A DNA stretch of 9,836 nucleotides, taken from contig SEDG01000069.1 in the NCBI GenBank assembly GCA_004295885.1, positions 1 to 9,836 of the forward strand, written 5' to 3'. The notes beneath the pieces are model-generated. The model was not told the DNA's origin. It saw nothing but the letters and a program-made list of their open reading frames with translations, and ran no database searches. The DNA is from Pedobacter sp. (lineage in GTDB: Bacteria > Bacteroidota > Bacteroidia > Sphingobacteriales > Sphingobacteriaceae). Positions 1 to 8,000 of this stretch are shown here, in pieces. Made by a program: the position numbers and the translations under genes. Position 1 is the first letter of the stretch, and each line of letters begins with the position of its first letter.

Positions 1-351
1 CAAGGGTCTTTTGTCTTTATTTTGAACATCAGAGCGTTCATAATAAGTATAAAATAAACCAGCTATTGGTTTTCCATCTTCATCCCAAACTGGTAAAGTG
101 CCTGTTGTAGCTTTATAAGGAACAGCTTTTCCGTTAATGGTTACGGTTTTATTGGTTACCACAGCACTTTCTGGAACTATGGTTCTAGAAGCAATATTGG
201 TGTTAACCTTGGTTTCTTCTTTAACAGGAGTTGTGGTTGCTGGCGCACTTGCAGAAGCTGTTCTTTGTCCTTGACCTTGTGAGCGTTGCTGCGCATACGA
301 AATGCTAACCACACTTAAGGCAATGAGCGTTGAGGTAAAAATTTTCTTCAT
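1..351 (-). CDS. Secreted S10-family serine carboxypeptidase-like protein, N-terminal fragment (cut by window edge)
   Basis: The first 117 codons of a gene that runs off the left edge. The ATG at 349-351 opens MKKIFTSTLIALSVVSISYA, a typical Sec signal peptide with likely cleavage after Ala20, leaving an N-terminal Gln. Residues 21-60 are a low-complexity Gln/Ser/Ala/Thr linker. From about residue 62 the sequence (VTINGKAVPYKATTGTLPVW, then DEDGKPIAGLFYTYYERSDV and ending KDKRPL) matches the start of Bacteroidota peptidase S10 proteins, where the RPL strand is normally followed by the FNGGPGSSS segment. The catalytic Ser, Asp and His lie outside the window, so activity cannot be judged. In this family the enzyme would remove C-terminal residues from peptides in the periplasm or outside the cell. 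It lies 124 bp downstream of the fucosidase with no clear terminator between, so the two may be co-transcribed. The family call is from pattern memory and is fairly secure; the link to the glycan locus is a guess. Confidence 0.75.
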   Translation of the reverse strand, partial: MKKIFTSTLIALSVVSISYAQQRSQGQGQRTASASAPATTTPVKEETKVNTNIASRTIVPESAVVTNKTVTINGKAVPYKATTGTLPVWDEDGKPIAGLFYTYYERSDVQNKDKRPL

Positions 352-475
352 TTGTTTAGGTTTGCTATAAGCTATAAATATCAAAAAATGAAAGCCATAT
401 TTAGCAACGAACACGAAATTGTTACTTCGAATAGGGGCCGCAGATTCGCTGATTAATAATTTGAGATTGATTTAC
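352..475. other. Intergenic gap between fucosidase and carboxypeptidase genes
   Basis: A 124-bp spacer. I find no convincing intrinsic terminator after the fucosidase stop; the best hairpin is a 5-bp CGAAT/ATTCG stem with an 11-nt loop and no U-tract. I also find no clean Bacteroidota -33/-7 promoter. Positions 438-454 read CCGCAGATTCGCTGATT, which resembles the CGCAGATT-type dispersed intergenic repeats that I recall from Bacteroidota genomes, but one copy in one window cannot prove that. Confidence 0.3.
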
Positions 476-1798
476 TTATAACTCCAAAACAATTACACGA
501 TCAGGCTCATTATCGATTAAATTAACCGAAATATTTGCTGTCCCACTATTTATTTTAGCCGTAACAGGACTGCTATCCTTTAGTAAATATGCTTTCTTAA
601 TTTTTTTGGTTGGAAAATTAGGGAGGCTAACCTCAGTTGTTTTATTGTTCAAAACATGGATATACATTTTATTGCCCTTTTTTGTTATGCTACCCCATTC
701 TTGTGGTTTTAAGTAACCAGCTTCTGTTCCATAAATGCTTTCGCCATAGGTTTTAAGCCAAGCCCCCATAAATTGCAAACGGTCAATAAATTCTGGCTGT
801 ACTTGTCCGTTTGGCATTGGGCCGATATTTAGCAGCAAATTGGTACCTAAGGAAGATGCTTTCACTAAATAATCTATCAACTGTTTATGAGTTTTATAGG
901 TAGTATCCGTTAGGTTAAATCCCCAAGAACCATTAATGGTTTCGCAAACTTCTACCGGCAATTTATCTGAAGCTTCTTGAAAACTTAATCCAGATTTGTT
1001 TTCTCCTGGTAAATCCTTTTCAAACATTTGGAAATCTTCGCCAACAAAAGGAGAAAGGTGATGGTTATTACCAATTAGACACTGAGGTTGTAGCTTATGA
1101 ATTAAACCATAAATTTCTTCGTATTTCCAATCTATTCGAGAGGTTCTATCTTTTTCTCCTTCCGGAGCGGTTTGGTCCCAATGGCCATCAAACCAAATCC
1201 CTGCCACTTCTCCATAATTAGTGAGCAATTCTGTTAATTGGTTTTTCATGAACTGCAAATATCTTGCATAATCACCTTTACCTTTTCTTCCACTAGCTTG
1301 ACCTGTTTTACCAGTTTGCCAAGGATAATCATCTCTTCGCCAATCAACTAGAGAATAATATAAAAATAGCTTTATGCCTTGTTTGTGGCATTCGTCAGCC
1401 ATCATTTTAACAATATCTTTTTTGTAAGGCGTATTTATGATATTAAAATCAGAATACTTTGTATCCCACATACTAAATCCATCATGGTGACGAGTGATTA
1501 GCGTGATGTACTTCATCCCAGCGTTTTTAGCCATACTTACATATTGTGCAGCATCAAAAGCACTCGGGTTAAAAAAATCCTTCAGCCTTGTATAATTGTT
1601 AACCGTTATTTTACGCTGATTCATCACCCATTCTCCGCTACCTGGTATGCTAAAAGGTCCCCAATGAATAAACAAACCAAAACGAGCATCGTTAAACCAT
1701 TTCCTAGCTTCGAGATTAGCTGTTGTTGGTGTGTAAGATTGTGCATTTGCTGATACAACAGAAATGAAAACTAAGATGGCGACAAGTATTTTTTTCAT
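476..1798 (-). CDS. Secreted GH29 alpha-L-fucosidase
   Basis: A 440-residue glycoside hydrolase expected to release terminal alpha-L-fucose from oligosaccharides or glycoconjugates by a retaining mechanism. Residues 1-19 form a Sec signal peptide (cleavage likely at ANA|Q20), with no lipobox, so a periplasmic or secreted protein is expected. The (beta/alpha)8 domain spans about 28-355 and shows family hallmarks: FGLFIHWG at 40-47 (His45, Trp46), TRHHDGF at 102-108 (His104/His105), and GIWFDG at 200-205, where Asp204 fits the catalytic nucleophile. GEDFQMFEKDLPG at 253-265 holds candidate acid/base glutamates (Glu254 or Glu260). LLLNIGPMPNG at 321-331 is another conserved GH29 block. A beta-sandwich C-terminal domain covers about 360-440. 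The length is normal for a GH29 enzyme without extra binding modules. It starts 100 bp after the DUF5007-like gene, beyond a terminator, so it depends on read-through or its own promoter. Linkage specificity and GH29 subfamily cannot be read from sequence alone. Confidence 0.93.
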   Translation of the reverse strand: MKKILVAILVFISVVSANAQSYTPTTANLEARKWFNDARFGLFIHWGPFSIPGSGEWVMNQRKITVNNYTRLKDFFNPSAFDAAQYVSMAKNAGMKYITLITRHHDGFSMWDTKYSDFNIINTPYKKDIVKMMADECHKQGIKLFLYYSLVDWRRDDYPWQTGKTGQASGRKGKGDYARYLQFMKNQLTELLTNYGEVAGIWFDGHWDQTAPEGEKDRTSRIDWKYEEIYGLIHKLQPQCLIGNNHHLSPFVGEDFQMFEKDLPGENKSGLSFQEASDKLPVEVCETINGSWGFNLTDTTYKTHKQLIDYLVKASSLGTNLLLNIGPMPNGQVQPEFIDRLQFMGAWLKTYGESIYGTEAGYLKPQEWGSITKKGNKMYIHVLNNKTTEVSLPNFPTKKIKKAYLLKDSSPVTAKINSGTANISVNLIDNEPDRVIVLEL

Positions 1799-1849
1799 TT
1801 TATGAAATTAAGGATGATTGCGTCACAAATTACTATAATATAAATAAAG

Positions 1850-1884
1850 ATAATAAAAAGGCCTCCCAATTGTGGAAGGCCTTT
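1850..1884 (-). terminator. Rho-independent terminator of the susCD-type operon
   Basis: Read on the minus strand, AAAGGCCTTCC (1884-1874) pairs with GGGAGGCCTTT (1867-1857) across a 6-nt ACAATT loop. This gives an 11-bp stem with one G-U wobble. The stem runs into TTTTTATTATC, so the RNA has a U-tract. The stop codon of the DUF5007-like gene is only 14 bp upstream. This placement marks the end of the four-gene operon and separates it from the fucosidase gene. The structure is seen directly; its efficiency is unknown. Confidence 0.88.
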
Positions 1885-1898
1885 GAATACTACATTAA

Positions 1899-2882
1899 TT
1901 ATCTATGAGACATGTCTGGAAACTTTAAATCAATGTTGTAAATTCCGTCCTGAAACGATTGAAATACAAATCGTGGATTAGAAGACCACTGGTCTAGACC
2001 TAAAGCAGGATTATCAAACTTTACAAATTGAGTTGGAATTCGGTAGTAATAATTAAAACCATTACCTAGCGACACCAAAGGAAATGGAACTGTTCCGAAA
2101 GTAAACTCCATTCTATCATTAAATAAAACCGTTTTAATGGCATAATCTTTCATGGTTTGTAATGCACCAGTTGTTAAACCAGCTAAGGGGCGTGTTACAA
2201 TTTCTCCAGCTAATGGGTTAAAGGCAACTCCATTTTTGTCTAACATTCTAAGAATAACTTTTAACTCTGTACTTGGATTACGCACTATCGTTACTGTTGG
2301 AACGCCAATATTTTGAGATTGAGCTTCATTTCCTACTCTTCTTAATTGGTTATATGGCGTACCTGGCAACTCATAAGCAACTGAAGGAGTTACATTAAAA
2401 TTCCCGATTTTTGGATAAACCTTTTTTCCTGCTGGATTTGATATCTCTAAATCGAAAGTATAGCTACCTACAGGAATGTTGCCGCTCGTATAATTGGCCT
2501 GAACTTGTCCACTAGCATCATTAATATGAATCGGGTTAACCAACGAATCTTTCTGTTTTTTAGCAATTAAAGCTTCTGTAACGTCGACAGTAGGGTCGTA
2601 AATACCTGTCCAAACTTTTATCTTGTAAGTTTTAAAGAACATGTCATCCACTATGTTGCCAGTAGCCTTATCATAAAAGTGAACAACTTTAACTTTCATT
2701 GGCTGAGTAGAACCATCAACATTTAACGCCGTACTATTTAAAGCACGACCTTGTGGTATATTAACAGGATCTTCTTCATATCTGATACCATCACTCAAAA
2801 ACCCATCTGGAAGCTTTTTACAAGCTATAATTAAAACCATTAAACTTAATAGTCCTAATGCATAATATTTATATAATTTCAT
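1899..2882 (-). CDS. Outer-membrane lipoprotein resembling DUF5007 proteins, last gene of the SusC/D operon
   Basis: A 327-residue lipoprotein of no known biochemical function. The signal region MKLYKYYALGLLSLMVLIIAC has a lipobox with Cys21 as the lipidated residue, followed by KKLPDGFLSD. The mature part looks all-beta. Residues 60-165 contain strand-rich sequence with GSYTFDLEISNPAGKK (139-154), reminiscent of Ig-like sandwiches. A second beta-rich part spans about 190-325 and ends in IYNIDLKFPDMSHR. The N-terminal block (DGFLSDGIRYEEDP, 26-39, then IPQGRALNSTALNVDGS) resembles proteins annotated as DUF5007 beside SusC/D and fasciclin genes in Pedobacter-like genomes; I recall this rather than having searched it. 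It starts 15 bp after the fasciclin gene and ends just before a terminator. Its place after SusD is where surface glycan-binding proteins (SusE/SusF type) usually sit, so a ligand-binding role at the cell surface is plausible but unproven. Confidence 0.7.
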   Translation of the reverse strand: MKLYKYYALGLLSLMVLIIACKKLPDGFLSDGIRYEEDPVNIPQGRALNSTALNVDGSTQPMKVKVVHFYDKATGNIVDDMFFKTYKIKVWTGIYDPTVDVTEALIAKKQKDSLVNPIHINDASGQVQANYTSGNIPVGSYTFDLEISNPAGKKVYPKIGNFNVTPSVAYELPGTPYNQLRRVGNEAQSQNIGVPTVTIVRNPSTELKVILRMLDKNGVAFNPLAGEIVTRPLAGLTTGALQTMKDYAIKTVLFNDRMEFTFGTVPFPLVSLGNGFNYYYRIPTQFVKFDNPALGLDQWSSNPRFVFQSFQDGIYNIDLKFPDMSHR

Positions 2883-2897
2883 TTTATTAGGTTTAAA

Positions 2898-3611
2898 TTA
2901 ATTTCTTTTTTGAGAAAAATAAAGGATGTGTCCAGTTCTATCTGTCTTGCCATTTTCTAACACATGCAACATACCGGTTGTAGTTTCGATACCCGAAGTT
3001 TGTACTCTTGTACGAACGCCATCACTTGAACTTATTTCTGAAGCCACAATTGGAGGAGTAAGTGTCTTTTTCAAAAAGGTATAATACATAATTTGCGGCC
3101 TATTAGCGCTATTTGGGTTATAACCTAAATTAGGATCATCTGTATATTCAAAAGAAACCACACTTTTAACGGTAGATTTTGCTGTTTGAAATAAAGTACC
3201 CTTATCATTTAAAGCCGCCGCTTCTACTTTACTTGGTATGATATAAACGTTAACTGAATCTGTAAAGTGAGACAAGTCATATTTGATAAGTGTATCGATA
3301 GTGTACCTTTTCGTAGGGTCTTTTCTCTGGGCCTCTAACGTTTTGTTTAACAAATATGCCTTAATAGAATAATCTGTCGGAGCAAAAAATGTAGCACCTG
3401 CTTGATTTATTTTATCTTTTGTACCTGTTTTATCTACTATTAAAAGTAAGGTATCGAATAATTGATCCTTATTACTTTTTAAGTAATCGTAGGTTGTCAT
3501 GTTTACTTTTGCATTGTGCAATGTTCCGCCTACAAAGTAATCATCATGCTTACACGAAGCTATAACCAATGCCAATACAACAAAGGCTAATAATATTTTT
3601 ATTTTTTTCAT
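2898..3611 (-). CDS. Fasciclin (FAS1) domain surface lipoprotein
   Basis: A 237-residue lipoprotein with a single FAS1 domain. The signal sequence MKKIKILLAFVVLALVIASC ends in a lipobox with Cys20, and the mature start CKHDDY puts acidic residues right after a Lys, as in signals that send Bacteroidota lipoproteins to the cell surface. The domain starts near residue 39 (TTYDYLKSNKDQLFDTLLLI). The H1 motif ATFFAPTDYSI is at 73-83, and the H2-like motif VQTSGIETTTGMLHVLE is at 203-219. The section between (about 100-195) is longer and more polar than in minimal FAS1 domains. FAS1 domains mediate adhesion or ligand contacts in many organisms; in SusC/D operons their role is not established. The gene begins 18 bp after the SusD gene and is followed by the DUF5007-like gene after 15 bp, so all are surely one transcript. 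The family call is firm and the function is inferred. Confidence 0.88.
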   Translation of the reverse strand: MKKIKILLAFVVLALVIASCKHDDYFVGGTLHNAKVNMTTYDYLKSNKDQLFDTLLLIVDKTGTKDKINQAGATFFAPTDYSIKAYLLNKTLEAQRKDPTKRYTIDTLIKYDLSHFTDSVNVYIIPSKVEAAALNDKGTLFQTAKSTVKSVVSFEYTDDPNLGYNPNSANRPQIMYYTFLKKTLTPPIVASEISSSDGVRTRVQTSGIETTTGMLHVLENGKTDRTGHILYFSQKRN

Positions 3612-3629
3612 TTCTTGAAATTTAAGCTG

Positions 3630-5078
3630 TTAAAAATGACCTTTCCACCATTCGTTTTGAGTTAACAAAGCGTTTTGTTTACCTAAAACCCTCATGTTTA
3701 ATGGCCAATAATATCCCTTCTGAGCAATTCTTTGTGGAGAATAAGAATCAGGATATAGGCGTTGCAATTGCCCCATTCTAATTAAATCAAAGGCATTGTA
3801 TCCTTCGCCAATTAGTTCTCTTCTACGCTCGTCTACCAGCTCATTAAATAAATCTGTACCAGAACCAGCGTAAGCAATTAACCCTGCACGTTGCCTAATG
3901 AAATTTAAGTCGGTTAAACATCCTGGCTCATTGCCATTTTTAAATCTAGCCTCGGCCCTCAATAAATAAATATCTGCTAAACGCTCTAGTACCAAGTTGT
4001 TACTAACCACATAAGCTGTTTTATCATTTGGGTCGTAATAATTAACATTGAGGTATTTAGTAAGTAATAAAGAACCATCACTTGCTGGTTGAATTACTTT
4101 ATCCATTCGGTCTTCTGAATCATAGAAAATATCATCAAAAGTGTCTCCACCAAACCAAGTGCTTTTAACTTCCCTATCTTTTACAAAAGGAGCAGCTAAG
4201 AAAACATTAAAAAAGCCATCACTAGATTCGTTTTTACTAATAGCATTATAAAGCATGTTTAATTCAAAAATACTTTCCTGGCTGTTGCCAGCCCAAATAT
4301 CATTGTAATCTGCAACGTCCTCTAGATGGTATTTATTGGAGTTGATGATACTATCGCAATAAAGTTGAGTTTTAACATAATCGTGTTTCCAAGCATGTAT
4401 GTTGGCCGTTAAACCTAACACGCCGCCTTTACTTGCATGTGTTTTAGGCTCGTCATACCCTAAAAGTGATGTTGCTTTACCTAAATCGGTTAGACAAAAT
4501 GCCAGTGTTTTAGCTTCTTCACTACGTGGCAAAGGCGGTATGTTTAATGGGTCTTTGAAAGACTCTGTTGTTAGAATTACATCTCCCCAAACACGTTGAA
4601 TATAGAAGTAAGTATACGCTCTAATGTAACGAGCTTCTCCTTCTAGCCTATCTTTTTCGGCCTTGCCACCGCTAAATTTAGCATCGGGAATATTCTTTAC
4701 ATTGTCTATAATTAAATGGCATTGATTAATCACCTTGTAAAATCTACTCCAATCTTGAACGCTTCCCTCTAAATAGGGTACATAATTGAAGTTGAATTTT
4801 CCATTACTAATGATACTGGTATAATTCCAATAATCGCTACCTAGCGAAAAATTATTTGCAGCTAAATCGCCGAAGATAAAAAAGCTCCTGTCTGCTTTCA
4901 ATGCATCCCTTAACAACGAATACGCTCCTGAAACAGCCTTGTTAACATTAGCTCCATTTACCCAAAAAACTTGGTCGTAGGTAGCATTTTCTGGTTCTAA
5001 ATTAATTGCCTTTTTACATCCAAGGGAAGATAGGAGTGTAAAAACTAAAGCAATATGTATATATAAATTCCTTTTCAT
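3630..5078 (-). CDS. SusD/RagB-like nutrient-binding outer-membrane lipoprotein
   Basis: A 482-residue SusD-family lipoprotein that should form the extracellular lid on the SusC-like transporter and bind the incoming oligomer. The signal peptide ends LLSSLGC with lipidation at Cys21, followed by KKAINLEPE. Family landmarks occur in order: WVNGANVNKAVSGAYSLLRD (39-58); EGEARYIRAYTYFYIQRVWG (146-165), a TPR-like helix followed by the typical GDVILTTE strand; LVLERLADIYLLRAEA (362-377); LNFIRQRAGL (391-400); and the closing block LVDERRRELIGEGYNAFDLI (414-433), then GYYWPLN (455-461). Length is in the usual range. It begins 10 bp after the SusC stop and has no Shine-Dalgarno sequence, only A/T-rich DNA (AATTTATAGATC before the ATG). 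The ligand cannot be deduced; the fucosidase downstream weakly suggests a fucosylated glycan. Confidence 0.95.
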   Translation of the reverse strand: MKRNLYIHIALVFTLLSSLGCKKAINLEPENATYDQVFWVNGANVNKAVSGAYSLLRDALKADRSFFIFGDLAANNFSLGSDYWNYTSIISNGKFNFNYVPYLEGSVQDWSRFYKVINQCHLIIDNVKNIPDAKFSGGKAEKDRLEGEARYIRAYTYFYIQRVWGDVILTTESFKDPLNIPPLPRSEEAKTLAFCLTDLGKATSLLGYDEPKTHASKGGVLGLTANIHAWKHDYVKTQLYCDSIINSNKYHLEDVADYNDIWAGNSQESIFELNMLYNAISKNESSDGFFNVFLAAPFVKDREVKSTWFGGDTFDDIFYDSEDRMDKVIQPASDGSLLLTKYLNVNYYDPNDKTAYVVSNNLVLERLADIYLLRAEARFKNGNEPGCLTDLNFIRQRAGLIAYAGSGTDLFNELVDERRRELIGEGYNAFDLIRMGQLQRLYPDSYSPQRIAQKGYYWPLNMRVLGKQNALLTQNEWWKGHF

Positions 5079-5088
5079 GATCTATAAA

Positions 5089-8000
5089 TTAAAATGTAAA
5101 CTCTAAACCAAATGTGTATTTTTTTGGTATTGGATAACCACCACCAGTATACTCACCTTGTGGGGTAATTAGCTCTGCATCTGGCACACTGGCAGATTGA
5201 AAACCATAAACATTATCCATTGTACCGTAAATACGAGCACTTTTAATTTTTGCCTTACTTAACCATTTCGGGTTTAGCATGTAACCAAAGGTGATGGTTT
5301 TGATTTTGAAGTAATCTCCTTTTTCGTTCCATAATGTACTGAAAGGCAAAAACTGATAGTAACTTGGACCGAAAGGACTTACCGATGGGAAACCAGCAGA
5401 ATAATTAGGGTCTTTTGCTTTGCCAGGAGTCCAATAGTTTAGGCCTGTTAAATCTGGTAATCGTTGACCAGCAAAGTCATTTAAGTCGCCGAAATTGAAA
5501 ATATTAGCAAATTGGTTCGCCTTGTAAGTATTGATGATGTCTCTACCCAAGGTGAAGGTTCCTAAAATACTTAATGAGAAATTTTTGTAGGTAAACTCGT
5601 TATAGATACCTCCAGTTACTTTTGGATTTGGATCGCCCGTACGACGTAAATCTCCATCTGCAGCTCCTTTATCTTCATCGCTCCAAACATCGTAATCTCC
5701 ATTAACATCCATCCAAATAGGATAACCTGGCTTTACAACTTGGTTACCTTTAAAATAAGTAATGTACTTTCCTGTAAGCGGGTTAACAGGAATTTGGCTA
5801 GTGTTATTATAAACTCCTTTATAAATCATTTGTGCCCAACCATAAACTGGTCCGCCAACGGTGAAATATAATTGCTGGTTATATCCACGGCTATCAGCAT
5901 AAAAACTTTTGTTTCCGTTTGGTAACGAGGCTAAACGGTTCTTGTTAAAACTGAAGTTGATGTTTGTTAACCATTGTAATTTGCTTGTTTGTGGTAAATT
6001 TCTAGTCTGTAAGGAAACATCAATACCTTCATTTAATATCTTTAAAGGAACATTATAAGATACTTGGCTATAACCAGTATACGATGGGAATGGGAAAGAA
6101 AGTATTGGATTTTTAGTTTGTTTGCGATAAAAATCTACAGTAAGGTTAATCCTGTTTTTAAACATATAAATATCAGCTCCAATATTTGCTTGATCTGATT
6201 TATTCCATGTTAAGTTGGGTTGTGTTAAAGGATTTGAGAATGATGGGAATGCAGTAATTACGCCATCATAGTTTTGAGTACCAACATCCCAAGTATTAAA
6301 TGGTGCATAAAAGTTATCTGGTAATGTACCAGACAAACCATAACTACCTCTAATTTTAAACAAATCTAACCATGTGAATTTCTTAAGGAATGCTTCTTCT
6401 GAAGCTACCCACGCCAATGATGCCGCTGGAAAATAACCCCATTTAGTATCTTTGCCAAACCTTGATGAAGCATCAGCTCTATACGATGCATTTAAGATAT
6501 ACTTCGACTTATAATCATAAGAAAATTGTGCCGCAAAAGACAATAAGTTCGCTTTTTCGAAATTCGAATAGCCAGATAAATCTTGCTGAGGAATTCCTTG
6601 TACCACCTTTATATCGTCGGTTGGCACATTGTAACCTTGCACATAAGTTTTACGGCGTTGATCACTTTGGAACGACTGAACACCCACCAAATTAAAACTA
6701 TGGTCTTTGTTCAAAATTTTGGTAAAAGTTAAAACGTTTGCCAAGTAGTAACTGAAATAACTTGATTTATCACTTGATGCGTATGATACTCCGTTGGCAT
6801 CTAACTCTGCTGGCTGAAAACGATCTCTATTGTCTAAATTACCAGATAAAGAACCTTGCAATGAATATTGTAAACCTTTTACTATATCAACGTTAGTTTG
6901 ACTATAAATACTCAGTTGATCAGTTTGATTAACATCTTTTAATTTATCATACTGTCCATAGTAAAAATCATAATCTTGTTCTGTTAATTTAACAAAAGAA
7001 GATGGCATGGAAGTAGCACTTACAGGAACAACCTCATCTCTACCTCTTCCCAAACCTCTTTTTCTAGCAGACCTTGATGCGGCTAAAATGATGTTTGTAT
7101 TTACTGAAGGTGATAATTTAAAGTCGAAATTACTTCTGAAGGAATATCTTTGGAAACCTGTATTTCTTACAATCCCGTCCTCATCATAGTAGTTTAATGA
7201 TAATCGATAATTTAATAAATCGTTCCCAGCAGATACGTTAACATCATAGTTGCTTATTCTACCAGACTTATAAAATAAATCTTGCCAATCTGTTGCGTTA
7301 TTAAATGAAGTATTTAAACTATCCGATAAAATTTGAGGAATGTTAGCCATTTGGTCGTAAGTTCCATAAGCTCTCATCAAGTCTAATTTCTGTTGGCGTT
7401 CTTGTGAGCCAGCATAAGTTGTTTGTAATTCTGGTCTTTCAGTTATACCTGTATAATATGATAACCTAACAACTGGCTTTCCTGTTGCACCTCTTTTGGT
7501 TTTTATAATAATTACACCATTCGCACCACGTGAACCCCAAACTGCTGTAGCCGCCGCATCTTTTTGTACCACGATACTTTCTATATCGTTAGTGTTTATA
7601 CCTGCTAAAAAATTAGAGCCAGTTGCCGATGAACCCTCCAAATCTGTTACAGAAAGCGGAATACCATCTATAATAAACAAAGGCGTACTTAATGTTCTTG
7701 CTAAATCTAAATTGTCTGCATTTAAGTCGCCAGAAATTGTAGAGTTACCCCTTACGGTGAAAGTATTTCTAACGCCTGGTTCTCCAGAAAAGTTCTGAAT
7801 ATTGATACCAGACACACGACCTTGTAGCAAACCTTCAAAACTGGGCGCAGGTAAATTCTGGATTTGAGCCGCATCTACAACTTGAATTGCCCCTGTAGCT
7901 TTACGCAGACTTTGCTTTTGGTAGCCTACAACTACAACCTCATCAAGTTTTGATAAATCTTCGCTTAAAGTGATGTTAAATGTTATAGTGTTATCAACTG

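Noticed and set aside
6731..6740. AAAACGTTTG, one mismatch from the operator core, inside the SusC gene
   Set aside because: It lies within coding sequence (codons for LANVLTF), lacks the full 13-bp match, and a single near-match in 9.8 kb of AT-rich DNA can occur by chance.
7496..7798. A 100-codon plus-strand reading frame opposite the SusC plug domain
   Set aside because: It is antisense to a strongly conserved part of the SusC gene, and its composition is explained by the opposite strand.
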